From NCBI RefSeq assembly GCF_026229185.1, contig NZ_JAGGJA010000001.1, positions 1 through 64,000 of the forward strand: a stretch of 64,000 nucleotides of DNA. Reading direction: 5' to 3'. The notes under the pieces are model-generated. The model was given only the letters and a program-made list of their open reading frames with translations. It was not told where the DNA came from and did no database searches. This document shows, piece by piece, positions 37,401 to 45,224 of the stretch; within the stretch, counting starts at the first letter, position 1, and each line of letters starts with the position of its first letter. This stretch comes from Fodinibius salsisoli (GTDB lineage Bacteria; Bacteroidota; Rhodothermia; Balneolales; Balneolaceae). Position numbers and translations under genes: made by a program.

Positions 37401-37902
37401 TTAACCACCGCTCAAATTCAGCAACATGGGGTTGAAACCCATAGAAGCCTTGATGCTCGTAGAGCACCTTATAAAAGACTTGCAGTATAGCGTTATCATC
37501 TTCCTTGGAAGTGATTTGAGCCTGCTGGTCAATATTGAAAAGGATACTTTCAGATGGGATCCGGGTCCCGTTTAATATATCTCCTTTAAGTTTGGCATCA
37601 CCCTCTACTTTATTAGCAAACAGTTCACCAAGGTGCGTACCATTAACCGTGCGGTCTTCAAGTACGTAACTTAAGATCTTCAGTAGGTGTGATTTACCAC
37701 TTCCAAAGAAACCCGAGATCCAGACCCCGTTAGCACCCTCATAATTATTATACTGCTCAAAGAAATCCGCCAGTTTCAAGGAGATTTCATTGGTTATAAC
37801 GTACTCTTCTACCTCTTGCAGAATATGAGATTTATCATCAGCCTTGATGACCGTTTCTATTGGCCGAGCAAAGTCGTCTGCGAATAGTTGTTTAAGTTCC
37901 AT
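34405..37902 (-). CDS. brxC: BREX P-loop ATPase BrxC
   Basis: A large ATPase (about 1165 aa) common to type 1 BREX (DUF499/BrxC family). Walker A is GFFGSGKSHLLKIL, near residue 65. A Walker-B-like region FYVDEVGQYIADN lies near 255, and an arginine/sensor region with KIQGRFKIRLPL follows. The C-terminal half has long charged helices, probably coiled coil. The frame can be extended two codons to a TTG, but the ATG at 37902 (MELKQLFADDFARP) is the natural start and leaves 2 bases after the brxB stop. Expected to power the BREX complex with PglX and PglZ. Confidence 0.92.
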   Translation of the reverse strand: MELKQLFADDFARPIETVIKADDKSHILQEVEEYVITNEISLKLADFFEQYNNYEGANGVWISGFFGSGKSHLLKILSYVLEDRTVNGTHLGELFANKVEGDAKLKGDILNGTRIPSESILFNIDQQAQITSKEDDNAILQVFYKVLYEHQGFYGFQPHVAEFERWLSKEGNYEAFKEGFENEFGKPWEDARNDYVDPMIEDAIAEVCGDIYDADPSKYQGILDKFEDTRKYSIEDFAHKVDEYLQKKPDDFRLNFYVDEVGQYIADNTKLMLNLQTIAESLATKCDGRSWIVVTSQEDLESVVGDESATQSDDFSKIQGRFKIRLPLTSANVDEVIEKRLLAKGSEGESQLSSVWQKEKDNLATLLSFSEAGVQFKNYEDEEEFIAKYPFIPYQFDLFQQSIKTLAKHNAFQGKHASVGERSMLGVFQEVLKDIDGFDERSLISFDQLFEGLRATMRTEIQNSIILAERQLSNRPLAVRILKALFLVKYYDSFKTTIRNILVLTLNHLNVNPNTHEEEVKEALSLLEQQNYIERKGGDTYEFMTDIEKDIKQDIKNTEINSSDVTDLFSSLLFDGTIKETRLQFQDNKQYYEYTRKVDGTLYGREKELTVELVTPNSENYDNESYFQGLSMGNQTHMLMKLAPDDRIVKEARLYLQTEKYIKQNQATSNKDRVKQILFEQGQQNQERKREMLDTLNEMLAQSTVYLNGTEHQVSSTSDGKTKVIYAFQDLVKLAYSKLKMLGDTTFDESRLKSIMKGRQDDLFGEDEASMTPPENEVMNFIQRRKKMNERTTLTNLKEQFSQKPYGWPDFAIWCMVAMLFKRGKIIAKQDSNIIEDSEFESALMNNRSHANTLVYPQIEFDQGQVRRLKKIHQDLFNESNPHNEAKDAATLFKEKAIDELETVSNLIAQKQSYPFVEQLQPMADKLRKIKEMDYATLITEIGSMEDDLLDIKQDNLDPIKQFMNSGQKEIYDRLNQFDSYNQANFDYVDAHEKEVLRKAKEDSTPYRGTTMREAKEAMDTLEERVKLELKGEKDATIERYEEAIEDLKSRDEFSELSNAQKEEVMGPLQQELKKAKNERFIGNLRDQRSRLSNHLYTDQLNLMIELAQPEEDDEPKRMFIKQSNLHPSFPKKELETEEDVDDYLKELRKSMIDHINKNHNILLD

Positions 37903-37904
37903 AG

Positions 37905-38489
37905 TCAAAGTTTATAATCGTCGATATTAAAAGCTCTGTAGTAATTGTCGTCTTTTAGCAGCCCAAAAAGCTCAAGTGATTCCCCATTAAATACTCCTGG
38001 AAAAAACATAAGTGTTGGAATGTCTTTTACCGAACTCTGTAAATTGTTTAGTACCGTATGAGAACGAATAAATGGGAAGGTAGCCCCTACGCCGTGAATC
38101 ATAAGCAGATCATGATCTTTTGATTCAACCTGTTCTCTAATAGCCGGTATTAAACGCTCGTGTATGTTGATGGTTGATTGAAGAGCTTTCTTAAACTTCT
38201 TTTTGCTCTTCCTCTTTTCCACCATCAACATTTTTTCCAGCCCGATATGCTTTTCAACAAGCTTAATTGATAATTCAAACAAGTTGATTACACAGGGGTT
38301 GATTCCATTGTTCTTAAGTCTCTTCGTCAGATTATGGATCTCTGTATTTACATCCGTTTCTTGCGTTGGATTATAAGTGGATATCCAAAAGGGCACTTCT
38401 CCCCCCAATGCTTCCATGGACAAAAAAGTAGGTGTCGAAATCACCTCAAAAATGTGGTCAAACTTTTTATGTAGCTGCTCTTCAATCAT
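37905..38489 (-). CDS. brxB: BREX protein BrxB (DUF1788)
   Basis: A 194-aa cytoplasmic protein of the BrxB/DUF1788 family, essential in type 1 BREX but without a known enzymatic role. Family-like features are an IHNLTKRLKNNGINPCVINL segment near residue 50 and DLLMIHGVGATFPFIRSHTV (about 133-152), followed by LMFFPGVFNGESLELFG. The start overlaps the brxA stop by ATGA, and the stop is 2 bases before brxC, so the three are tightly coupled. Confidence 0.9.
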   Translation of the reverse strand: MIEEQLHKKFDHIFEVISTPTFLSMEALGGEVPFWISTYNPTQETDVNTEIHNLTKRLKNNGINPCVINLFELSIKLVEKHIGLEKMLMVEKRKSKKKFKKALQSTINIHERLIPAIREQVESKDHDLLMIHGVGATFPFIRSHTVLNNLQSSVKDIPTLMFFPGVFNGESLELFGLLKDDNYYRAFNIDDYKL

Positions 38490-39091
38490 ACTAATTCATC
38501 AATGCGATTCTGGTCATACAAGAAATATGTTAACAAGTTGGGATCTTCAGATATGACAGCCTGCTCAACCCCTGAATGTAACATAGGTGTTTGGATTACA
38601 GCCTCTGAAACTGAGTTCAATAAGCCAACCTGTTTAAGCATCCTGAATATTACCTGCTTTACCTTTTTCTGGGTGGTTGGGGCACTATCCTCTAACTCCG
38701 GATGATCTATCTTTTTACTACTAATAAAGGTATTGTAATCAAGATCTGTCAGTGAATAATCAAATACCTGTACTTTTTCAGCTATTACTTCAGTGACAAA
38801 GTCTTTGTATATACCGTAAGTCTTGCATAGAGCTAAATGGGTAATCTGTTTTTGTTCTTCTATATTCCCCGTGGCCAAAATTTCTATTTGATGAAGCGTA
38901 AGGTTTTTAATTCTATGTTTCAACTCCCGGAATTGGCGACGATTGGTCTCAAGCTTTTCTCTACCCATAGTTTTATCGTCAAGCTCATCAACTTGAGCAC
39001 CTTCCACAACGAGTTGTGCTACTTTAATAAATTCAGGTATCATAGCACTAGCACCGGTAAAAGAGAAGCGGTATTTTGTTTGTGTTGCCAT
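38486..39091 (-). CDS. brxA: BREX protein BrxA (DUF1819)
   Basis: A 201-aa protein of the BrxA/DUF1819 family, a small winged-helix DNA-binding protein found at the head of type 1 BREX operons. Residues 5-30 (KYRFSFTGASAMIPEFIKVA) match the usual start. The middle is helical, with LALCKTYGIYKDFVTEVIAE, and the end has VKQVIFRMLKQVGLL. It is the first gene of the leftward BREX operon, so its promoter must be in 39092-39437. Confidence 0.9.
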   Translation of the reverse strand: MATQTKYRFSFTGASAMIPEFIKVAQLVVEGAQVDELDDKTMGREKLETNRRQFRELKHRIKNLTLHQIEILATGNIEEQKQITHLALCKTYGIYKDFVTEVIAEKVQVFDYSLTDLDYNTFISSKKIDHPELEDSAPTTQKKVKQVIFRMLKQVGLLNSVSEAVIQTPMLHSGVEQAVISEDPNLLTYFLYDQNRIDELV

Positions 39092-39437
39092 TTATAGTTA
39101 TATGGTAAAGTCTGAAAAAGTTATGTGATGAAGGTATCAAACAAACTTTTAAAATATAAGTATGTTTTCATGGGTCATCTGCCTACTCACAATATTGAAT
39201 TGTCCGAGCTCAATATCCCGTCTCCTGAAGTGGATTATTTTTCAAATCTATATTGTAAGGGCTAAGTAAGACCAAGCTGTAGTTTAATTTTTCCAGCCAG
39301 ACAAGAAATATAGATTTATAAGGGAGGCACAATTAGACTATGTACTAAATAATGATAAGCTAATTGATGAATGTTAGCACTATAGTTAGCACCCATATTT
39401 ATAAGATAAATAAAAACAAATACTTATGAATATTACT
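39092..39437 (-). promoter_or_regulatory. Upstream region of the BREX operon
   Basis: About 346 bp without a gene. It must contain the BREX promoter, reading left, but I cannot pick out a convincing -33/-7 pair of the Bacteroidota type. No operator-like palindrome was seen and no dedicated regulator gene is adjacent. The integrase arm-like repeats at 39373-39392 are inside this region. Confidence 0.5.
39373..39392. promoter_or_regulatory. Paired GTTAGCAC motifs, probable integrase arm sites (right)
   Basis: GTTAGCAC occurs at 39373-39380 and 39385-39392, 12 bp apart start to start, 46 bp inside the right att repeat. It mirrors the pair at the left end in sequence and orientation. Confidence 0.55.
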
Positions 39438-39458
39438 GTACCCCCACCCGGAGTCGAA
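39438..39458. repeat. attR: right direct repeat within the tRNA-Arg 3' end
   Basis: This matches 10244-10264 at 20 of 21 positions. It covers the acceptor strand, T-stem and part of the T-loop of the tRNA, so the element restores a complete tRNA gene after insertion. Confidence 0.85.
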
Positions 39459-39511
39459 CCAGGATTTGAAGCTTAGGAGGCCTCCGTTCTATCCACTTGA
39501 ACTATGGGGGC
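39439..39511 (-). tRNA. tRNA-Arg (anticodon CCT)
   Basis: The minus strand folds into a full 73-nt cloverleaf. The acceptor is GCCCCCA with TGGGGGT (a G-U closing pair) and the D-arm is GTTC/GAAC. The anticodon stem is GAGGC/GCTTC with loop CTCCTAA, giving anticodon CCT (reads AGG). The T-arm is CCTGG/CCGGG with loop TTCGACT, and the discriminator base is A. CCA is not encoded. It is the integration site of the mobile element on its 3' side. Confidence 0.92.
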
Positions 39512-39732
39512 AAGAAAGGAAAAAGCCAAGCTGCTTTGGTAAAGCATATCAAGAATAGACATATTCCCAAAATTTTGGAAGTGCTTTTTCCAGATGCCCG
39601 ATGCCGGATACCTGGTGCGGGACAGAACATCCGCCTCCGAACCCTACCCTATTGGCAATGGATCAAAAAAAGCAGTACTATGTTTTTGTTTGAACAGGGA
39701 TTATATATAATTAAACCAACGACCGACGATCT

Positions 39733-40764
39733 ATGATGCGATCACTTTTACTACTCCTTACGCTAAGCTTAATAATGGGCTGTGCCCAGACATCGGAACT
39801 CCTGGAATCTGAGGAACAGGAGAAGGCCCCGGAACCTAAGATGATCGGAAGCATCCAGCAGATGGAGCCGGAACTTAGCGAACTGCTGGATGTCAATGCG
39901 CGTCCGGAAGTAATCGGCGAAGGCTATGAATGGTCCGAAGGTCCGGTATGGGTCGAAGAGCATCAATTCCTGCTATTTTCGGATATCCCCAACAATGTAA
40001 TCCACAAGTGGAAAGAAGGCGAAGGCGTTACCGAGTACCTGAAGCCGGCTGGCTATACGGGCACTGAAGAACGGGGTGGCGAATTGGGCTCTAACGGACT
40101 CATTATCGGGAATGATGGCTCTCTACTCATGGCCCAACACGGCGACCGCCGCATCGTCCGTATGGATGCTCCGCTTACAGATCCAAAACCTAATTTTGTG
40201 ACGCTGGCGGACCGTTTTAACAACAAACGAATCAATACGCCCAACGACCTGGTGCAGCACAGCAACGGCAGTATCTATTTTACGGATCCACCCTACGGTT
40301 TTGAGCAGCGGGGCAACGACCCGGCCCAGGAGCTGGATTTCCAGGGCGTATACCGCCTTTCCCCTTCCGGCGATATTGAGCTGGTCACCGACGAGCTGTA
40401 TCGCCCCAACGGCGTGGCCCTTTCCCCGGATGAGAAGACTTTGTATGTCGGTAATTCGGGCCGGGAAGAACCCATCTGGCTGGCTTTTGACGTAGCCGAG
40501 GACGGCTCGACCTCCAACGGGCGTGTCTTTCTGGATCCCCAAAAAGTTGTGGACCAGCCGGGCGGTCCCGACGGCATGGATGTGGATACCGAGGGTAATA
40601 TCTATTCCACCGGTCCCGGCGGCGTATGGGTGATCAGCCCTGAAGCGAAGGTATTGGGTATTATCAACATAGACCGGCCGACTTCCAACTGTACCATCGG
40701 CAATGACGGGAAGGTGCTTTACATTACGGCGGATGACTACCTGCTGCGACTGTCCCTGAAATAA
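39733..40764 (+). CDS. SMP-30/gluconolactonase-family lipoprotein
   Basis: A 343-aa exported protein with a lipobox (LTLSLIMGC, cysteine near residue 17), so it is probably anchored in the periplasm or outer membrane. The rest is a six-bladed beta-propeller of the SMP-30/gluconolactonase/LRE family. GYEWSEGPVWVEEHQFLLFSDI carries the first metal-ligand glutamate (SEGPVW). NTPNDLVQHSNGSIYFTDPPYG and LYRPNGVALSPDEKTLYV hold the Asn ligands, and GGPDGMDVDTEGNIY holds the Asp ligand. It probably hydrolyses a sugar lactone. Stands alone between the tRNA and a divergent-looking noncoding stretch; the 221 bp before it hold no recognised feature. Confidence 0.85.
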   Translation: MMRSLLLLLTLSLIMGCAQTSELLESEEQEKAPEPKMIGSIQQMEPELSELLDVNARPEVIGEGYEWSEGPVWVEEHQFLLFSDIPNNVIHKWKEGEGVTEYLKPAGYTGTEERGGELGSNGLIIGNDGSLLMAQHGDRRIVRMDAPLTDPKPNFVTLADRFNNKRINTPNDLVQHSNGSIYFTDPPYGFEQRGNDPAQELDFQGVYRLSPSGDIELVTDELYRPNGVALSPDEKTLYVGNSGREEPIWLAFDVAEDGSTSNGRVFLDPQKVVDQPGGPDGMDVDTEGNIYSTGPGGVWVISPEAKVLGIINIDRPTSNCTIGNDGKVLYITADDYLLRLSLK

Positions 40765-41259
40765 TGGCAAAGGTAAAAATTTGGGGCTCTGCCCCCCTAA
40801 ATAATAGAATCAGATTTTAGGGTGCAGGTATCAGGTTACAGATAGAACCTTGTAAATTATGTAAACTCGATATAAGGAATGGAAATAATCTCCCCTTGAG
40901 AGGAGTACGCCGTTAGGCGGGAGGGGTGTTTTTTATTAATACTGGCAGCATTGTTTTATTTGGATTTATTTTGACATCAGCTATTTGTACGTGCATTTTT
41001 TTAACGACAAAAAAACGCACCAAAAAAGTCGCCGGGGAATTGTAGATATTGTTCTGTCTAAAATATCCCTATCATCTTATGCTCTGAAACAATTTCAACT
41101 CTTTCCCCGTTTTTCCCGCAATTCCCCGGACCCCGATTGGAAGTATACTGAAATATTAAAGTCGATATCTCTCGAACGTAACATTGAGAGTGAAATTTGG
41201 GTATACTACCCCTGATTCAAAAATTATTCACAATGAGGCCTTTGCAAAACTAACTTGTC
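40765..41259. other. Intergenic region with hairpins and a REP-like sequence
   Basis: GGGGC/GCCCC with a 3-base loop (40783-40795) forms a compact hairpin just after the gluconolactonase gene, but no T run follows. At about 40890-40936, CTCCCC and GAGGGG flank a small CGCC/GGCG hairpin (40908-40919), followed by a T run. It could be a terminator or a dispersed intergenic repeat. A 76-aa open frame at 40985-41215 has no supporting features and is not called. Confidence 0.45.
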
Positions 41260-43671
41260 ATGCCCCAGCAATTAACAAGAATAATCCTGTGTAGTATCTT
41301 ATGCCTGATAACGACCTCTGTATTTGCCCAGAAGGTTATCCGGGGAACACTCACCGATGCCAAAACCGGCGAAACGCTGCCGTCAGCCAATATTTCTATT
41401 GAAAACACCTATCGAGGGACTATCTCTAACGAAAACGGGAACTATTCCCTTGTTATCCCTGACACCCTCCTGCCGGCCACCATCCAGCTGCGGTACATCG
41501 GCTACCAGACGCGAAGCATCACGATTACAGCAAGCAGTGCCACACAACAAGATATTGCCCTTATGCCTTCGGTCACCGAAATGGAGGCCATCACCGTCAC
41601 GGATGAGGATCCGGGCATGCGGATTATGCGCGAGGTCATCCGACGGAAGCAGCAGTGGCGTCAACAGCTGGATACCTACAGCGCCGAAGCATACACCCGG
41701 CAGACGCTGGCCAACGATACCAGCATTGTCTCTATTACCGAATCGGCCTCACAGGTATACTGGCATAAAGAAGAAGGCCACCGAGAAGTGCTGAAATCGA
41801 AACGCCAGACCGCCAACATTGAGGCTTCCGATAACTTTGCGGGCGTCAGCTACCTCCCAAACCTCTATGATGACAATGTGGATATCGCCGGCTTCGATGT
41901 GGTCGGTATCACCCATCCCGATGCCCTGGATTATTACGATTTCGAACTGGTAGACCAAACCTCCATCGATGAGCAGACCGTATATAAAATTAAAGTCATC
42001 CCGGCCCGAAAGCTGCAGCCGCTGTTCAAGGGTACCGCTTTTGTGTTGGATGATGAGTATGCCCTGCTGGAAGTCGATCTCAAACCCAATGAGGTAGTTA
42101 CTTTTCCGCGTCCCGTTAAATCATTCGCCACCTCTTATCAACAGCAGTTTAACAACTTTGGACAGGACTACTGGCTGCCGATCGACATGCGCATCACCGG
42201 GGATCTTAAAATTTCACTCATCGGTCTCAACTTTCCTCGTATTAACTTTAAGCAACTTTCACGGATTACGAACTACCAGGTAAATACCGACCTGCCCGAC
42301 TCGTTATATCAACAGGATGATACCTTTAGTATTGACAGCCTGACCGTGCAGTCCGATTCCCTTATTGCCCGGCAAGCCAGCACGGTCCCACTCTCTGAGG
42401 ATGAGGAAGAAGCCTACGCCACCCTCGACAGTACGGCCACACTGGAAAAAGCGTTTAAACCGAGTGGATTCCTGGCTCGTTATATCGATGATGACGAAGA
42501 GGAAGAAGAAAAAGATTCCAGTTCCGGTAACGGATTTCGTCCGTTTAAATACATTCCGGGCTCCATCACGCCGGATGGCCGCTATAACCGCGTAGATGAA
42601 CTTTTCCTGGGATTAAAATATAAGGTCGAACCGCTTGACCGCCTCATCCTGCGGGGTAACGGGGGCTACAGTACCGGCTATGAGCAGTGGAGTTACGGCG
42701 GAGGACTTTCAGTTGAATGGTTGCAAGAAGGACCTTTAGAGTCAACCGTGGGATGGCAGTACAGCGCCCGAACCTCCACGCGCTATACCTCTCACATCTA
42801 CAGCCCCTATTTTACGATCATCCCCAACCTGTTGGGGAACACGGGTTATTTTGACTACTACCGGTCAGAAGGATACCGGGCCTTTTCCAAATGGGAACTG
42901 CCGGGCAAAGAACTGGCCTTCGAAATAGGATTTAACAGTGAAGAGCATCAGTCGCTTCCCACCACAACCGCTTACGATCTGCTCGGGCGTAACGGCAACT
43001 ATCGATTTAATCCCGCTATCAATGAAGGCCGCCTAAATGCCCTAAACTTCGTTACCGGTTACAACCTGGATGAAGCCTACAATTTTGGAGTCACCGGCCA
43101 GAAATATATCCGCTTTGAGGTTGAGCACTCCTCCGATGCCCTTGGCAGCGACTTTAACTTTAGCCGCTACGAAACACGGCTCGCCTGGTCATTCTCCACC
43201 TTCTATAAACGACGCCTTCTGCCCAACACCCTGGATGTAGGAGTCAAAGCAGGTACCTTCAGTGGCGACCTCCCCTATCAAAAGTTGGGCATTATTGACG
43301 GAGCCATTGGTCCGCTGGGCCCCTATGGAATTTTGCGGGCCGCCCGTGGACGTCCATACGAAGGCGAACAGTATGTAGCCTTCCATGCGGAGCATAATTT
43401 TCGGACCATTCCTTTCGAGGCAATTGGCTTAAAGCCTCTTGTAGATCGGGATATCGGCTTAATTCTATTTGCGGGAGCCGCCAAAACATGGGGACCTGAT
43501 ACCATTCCTCAACAATCGATGGACGGTTATGCTCTCCATGGAACAAATGGCACGCACTGGGAAGCGGGCGCATCGCTCAATGGTATCCTTGGACTTTTTC
43601 GTGTCGATTTTGCCGCCCGTATAGACCAGCCGACCTTGTTGATTAACATCGGAGTAGCCCGACTTTTTTAG
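41260..43671 (+). CDS. DUF5686 outer-membrane protein with carboxypeptidase-regulatory domain
   Basis: An 803-aa exported protein. A signal peptide (about residues 1-24, ending VFAQ) is followed by a CarboxypepD_reg-like beta-sandwich (VIRGTLTDAKTGETLPSANI to about residue 105). The DUF5686 region follows, with GMRIMREVIRRKQQWRQQLD near 120. A low-complexity acidic segment lies near 405-425 (DDDEEEEEKDSS). The last 380 residues look like outer-membrane beta-barrel strands, ending in a final aromatic-type residue (GVARLF). This architecture is common in Bacteroidota and its function is unknown; some relatives lie near TonB systems. No operon partner is obvious. Confidence 0.85.
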   Translation: MPQQLTRIILCSILCLITTSVFAQKVIRGTLTDAKTGETLPSANISIENTYRGTISNENGNYSLVIPDTLLPATIQLRYIGYQTRSITITASSATQQDIALMPSVTEMEAITVTDEDPGMRIMREVIRRKQQWRQQLDTYSAEAYTRQTLANDTSIVSITESASQVYWHKEEGHREVLKSKRQTANIEASDNFAGVSYLPNLYDDNVDIAGFDVVGITHPDALDYYDFELVDQTSIDEQTVYKIKVIPARKLQPLFKGTAFVLDDEYALLEVDLKPNEVVTFPRPVKSFATSYQQQFNNFGQDYWLPIDMRITGDLKISLIGLNFPRINFKQLSRITNYQVNTDLPDSLYQQDDTFSIDSLTVQSDSLIARQASTVPLSEDEEEAYATLDSTATLEKAFKPSGFLARYIDDDEEEEEKDSSSGNGFRPFKYIPGSITPDGRYNRVDELFLGLKYKVEPLDRLILRGNGGYSTGYEQWSYGGGLSVEWLQEGPLESTVGWQYSARTSTRYTSHIYSPYFTIIPNLLGNTGYFDYYRSEGYRAFSKWELPGKELAFEIGFNSEEHQSLPTTTAYDLLGRNGNYRFNPAINEGRLNALNFVTGYNLDEAYNFGVTGQKYIRFEVEHSSDALGSDFNFSRYETRLAWSFSTFYKRRLLPNTLDVGVKAGTFSGDLPYQKLGIIDGAIGPLGPYGILRAARGRPYEGEQYVAFHAEHNFRTIPFEAIGLKPLVDRDIGLILFAGAAKTWGPDTIPQQSMDGYALHGTNGTHWEAGASLNGILGLFRVDFAARIDQPTLLINIGVARLF

Positions 43672-43792
43672 GGAACCGCATCCATCGCTATACTCGAAGA
43701 GCAACCCTTAGATAGGCTGTGCTTCACAATTGTATTCTTTTTTCGCTATACTTTAAATTCATTTTAAATAAAAAGAAAAGAAATTTAGCGTC

Positions 43793-44320
43793 ATGCCGAT
43801 ATTTCGGAAGGATACAGCAAGTATTTTTGGCATCCTGGGCCTCTTAACCGCGTCCATTTTACTGGTTCACTGCAATGCTGGTCAGGAGCAAAATCAGTCC
43901 CAAGAATCTCAACCGCCGCCCACCCAGCGGGCCATGGAGGATGTCCCTGAACTGGCGGATGCCATGGGACAACTTCAGTATTATACACACAAATATGCAC
44001 TGGCCGTGGATGCCCAGAACCATGAACTTGCCACCTTCTATTTCCATGAAATACGTGCGGCAGCCGACGGTATTAAACAGAACATTCCGGGTTATGAGGG
44101 ATATGATATTGCCCGATTTATGCGCTTAATGCTCGACCCTACCATCGAGCCCATTGAAACGGCCCTTGCCAATAAAGAGTGGGACAGGGTTCGACAAAAT
44201 ACCATCGATATGGTTGATGCCTGTAACGCTTGCCATAATGCCACCAGTCACGGTTTCGTGGAGGTTAACCCCGGCTTTGATAACAATCCATATAACCAGG
44301 ACTTCTCTGCACCCGAGTAA
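43793..44320 (+). CDS. Cytochrome c'-like lipoprotein
   Basis: A 175-aa exported protein with a lipobox (ASILLVHC, cysteine near residue 27). The mature part is a helical domain with DVPELADAMGQLQYYTHKYA. One heme-binding motif, CNACHNATSH, lies near residues 144-153, close to the C-terminus. The layout of four helices with a late CxxCH is that of cytochrome c', so it is likely a periplasmic heme protein for gas binding or electron transfer. The C-terminal tail is short and acidic. Confidence 0.75.
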   Translation: MPIFRKDTASIFGILGLLTASILLVHCNAGQEQNQSQESQPPPTQRAMEDVPELADAMGQLQYYTHKYALAVDAQNHELATFYFHEIRAAADGIKQNIPGYEGYDIARFMRLMLDPTIEPIETALANKEWDRVRQNTIDMVDACNACHNATSHGFVEVNPGFDNNPYNQDFSAPE

Positions 44321-44329
44321 ATACATCCT

Positions 44330-44348
44330 GGTTTTGACTCACAAAACC
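44330..44348. terminator. Possible bidirectional hairpin between convergent genes
   Basis: GGTTTTG (44330-44336) and CAAAACC (44342-44348) form a perfect 7-bp stem with a 5-base loop, between the stops of the cytochrome gene and the leftward 176-aa gene. There is no clear T run, so the call is weak. Confidence 0.35.
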
Positions 44349-44351
44349 GAA

Positions 44352-44882
44352 TCATTCTGTTAATGTAATCCGACCCTGAAGGCTTTCATGTGTTACCTGT
44401 AAGTATCTTTCGGGTACTTCAGGAAGAATAATACTTTCACTATTCTTTATTTCAATCACAGTATTACTCTCTTTATCTCCGAAGAAAAAATCATAAATCA
44501 TGATGAAGCCTTCATCTTCGGACCCAAGGTAGCGGTCGATTGACCGTAGTACATTTAGCATAGCCACATAGTCTGAGTAATTTTCTGAAAATTGAAGCAG
44601 CGATAACTCCCATTCACTTCCCTCTTTGTTATAACCGATACGACCGTTACCTGGAAATGAGGAATCCTCCAACCACCTTTCTAAATATTGACCTACGGTA
44701 AGATCTGGATAGTCGATATCCAACACTTCTTCGGCAGAAAGATTCCCATAATAATGTTGCCCTTCTAACCAAGGAATCCAATCATCATAATGAGAAACAG
44801 GGGGTATACTGCCCGCCAGAAAATATTTAAGGCTATTCTGGTCTATGGATATGCGTGTATACAGTGACGTTAGTTCTGCCAT
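44352..44882 (-). CDS. Hypothetical protein, 176 aa
   Basis: I do not recognise this acidic, apparently cytoplasmic protein. It is rich in aromatic residues and has no signal peptide or membrane span. Motifs such as GQYLERWLEDSSFPGNGRIG and GFIMIYDFFFGDKESNTVIE recall the general texture of SMI1/KNR4-type or immunity-like proteins, but no family can be named. It ends convergently with the cytochrome gene and follows the GlsB-like and transporter genes on the same strand. Confidence 0.55.
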   Translation of the reverse strand: MAELTSLYTRISIDQNSLKYFLAGSIPPVSHYDDWIPWLEGQHYYGNLSAEEVLDIDYPDLTVGQYLERWLEDSSFPGNGRIGYNKEGSEWELSLLQFSENYSDYVAMLNVLRSIDRYLGSEDEGFIMIYDFFFGDKESNTVIEIKNSESIILPEVPERYLQVTHESLQGRITLTE

Positions 44883-44941
44883 AGTTCTTTCGCACCTCTT
44901 TTGACTGAGGAGTCTTTATATATCTTTTGGGAAAGTTCAGC

Positions 44942-45208
44942 TTAAACGCGGCGTCCTCGTGTGATTAGCCCAATAGCTATGGCGAATAACGCTGATCCAA
45001 GAGAAGCCCAGATAACGGGAATACCCATAATTTCAATCACATGCTGCAATCCCAGCTGGGCAGCAAGCCATTTCCCGATAAAAGCTCCGATGAGTCCCAC
45101 AACAATAGAGACCAGGCAGCCTCCCAGTGAATAGCCGGCAATACTTTGGCCAATGCCCCCGCAAATTGCGGCAATCAATAACAAAAGCAGAAATCCTGTA
45201 ATCGACAT
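44942..45208 (-). CDS. GlsB/YeaQ/YmgE family stress-response membrane protein
   Basis: An 88-aa inner-membrane protein of the transglycosylase-associated (GlsB/YeaQ/YmgE) family. Three glycine-rich spans are visible: FLLLLLIAAICGGIGQSIAG, CLVSIVVGLIGAFIGKWLA and the last span ALFAIAIGLI. A GGCLVSIVVGLIGAFIG-type core is diagnostic. These proteins are induced in stress, with unknown molecular function. Lies 16 bp after the iron transporter ATPase gene. Confidence 0.85.
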   Translation of the reverse strand: MSITGFLLLLLIAAICGGIGQSIAGYSLGGCLVSIVVGLIGAFIGKWLAAQLGLQHVIEIMGIPVIWASLGSALFAIAIGLITRGRRV

Positions 45209-45224
45209 AACGAAATAAGTTTGA

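Larger units (their letters stand above)
10244..39458. mobile_element. Integrative mobilizable element carrying a BREX defence operon
   Basis: About 29.2 kb lie between two copies of a 21-bp sequence (20/21 identical). The right copy is the 3' end of a tRNA-Arg gene, the classical integration site of tyrosine recombinases. A tyrosine integrase gene sits just inside the left end, reading inward, and both ends carry paired GTTAGCAC motifs. Contents in order are integrase, excisionase-like protein, probable replication protein, MobC, relaxase and partners, an antitoxin-like gene and an 11-gene BREX operon. No conjugative coupling or type IV secretion genes are present, so transfer would need a helper. 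GC content changes inside (AT-rich integrase and BREX accessory genes, richer mob genes), showing mosaic ancestry. Confidence 0.85.

Noticed and set aside
10244-39458. Interpretation as a prophage or a self-transmissible conjugative element
   Set aside because: No capsid, terminase, tail or lysis genes and no VirB/Tra or coupling-protein genes are present. Only relaxase-type mobilization genes are found.
40889-40936. Terminator for the gluconolactonase gene
   Set aside because: The hairpin is more than 120 bp past the stop and has a composite structure that looks more like a dispersed intergenic repeat. Described as part of the intergenic region rather than as a firm terminator.
40985-41215. 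76-aa open frame before the DUF5686 gene
   Set aside because: No motif, no ribosome site, unlikely composition, and it lies in a region of hairpins and low coding potential.
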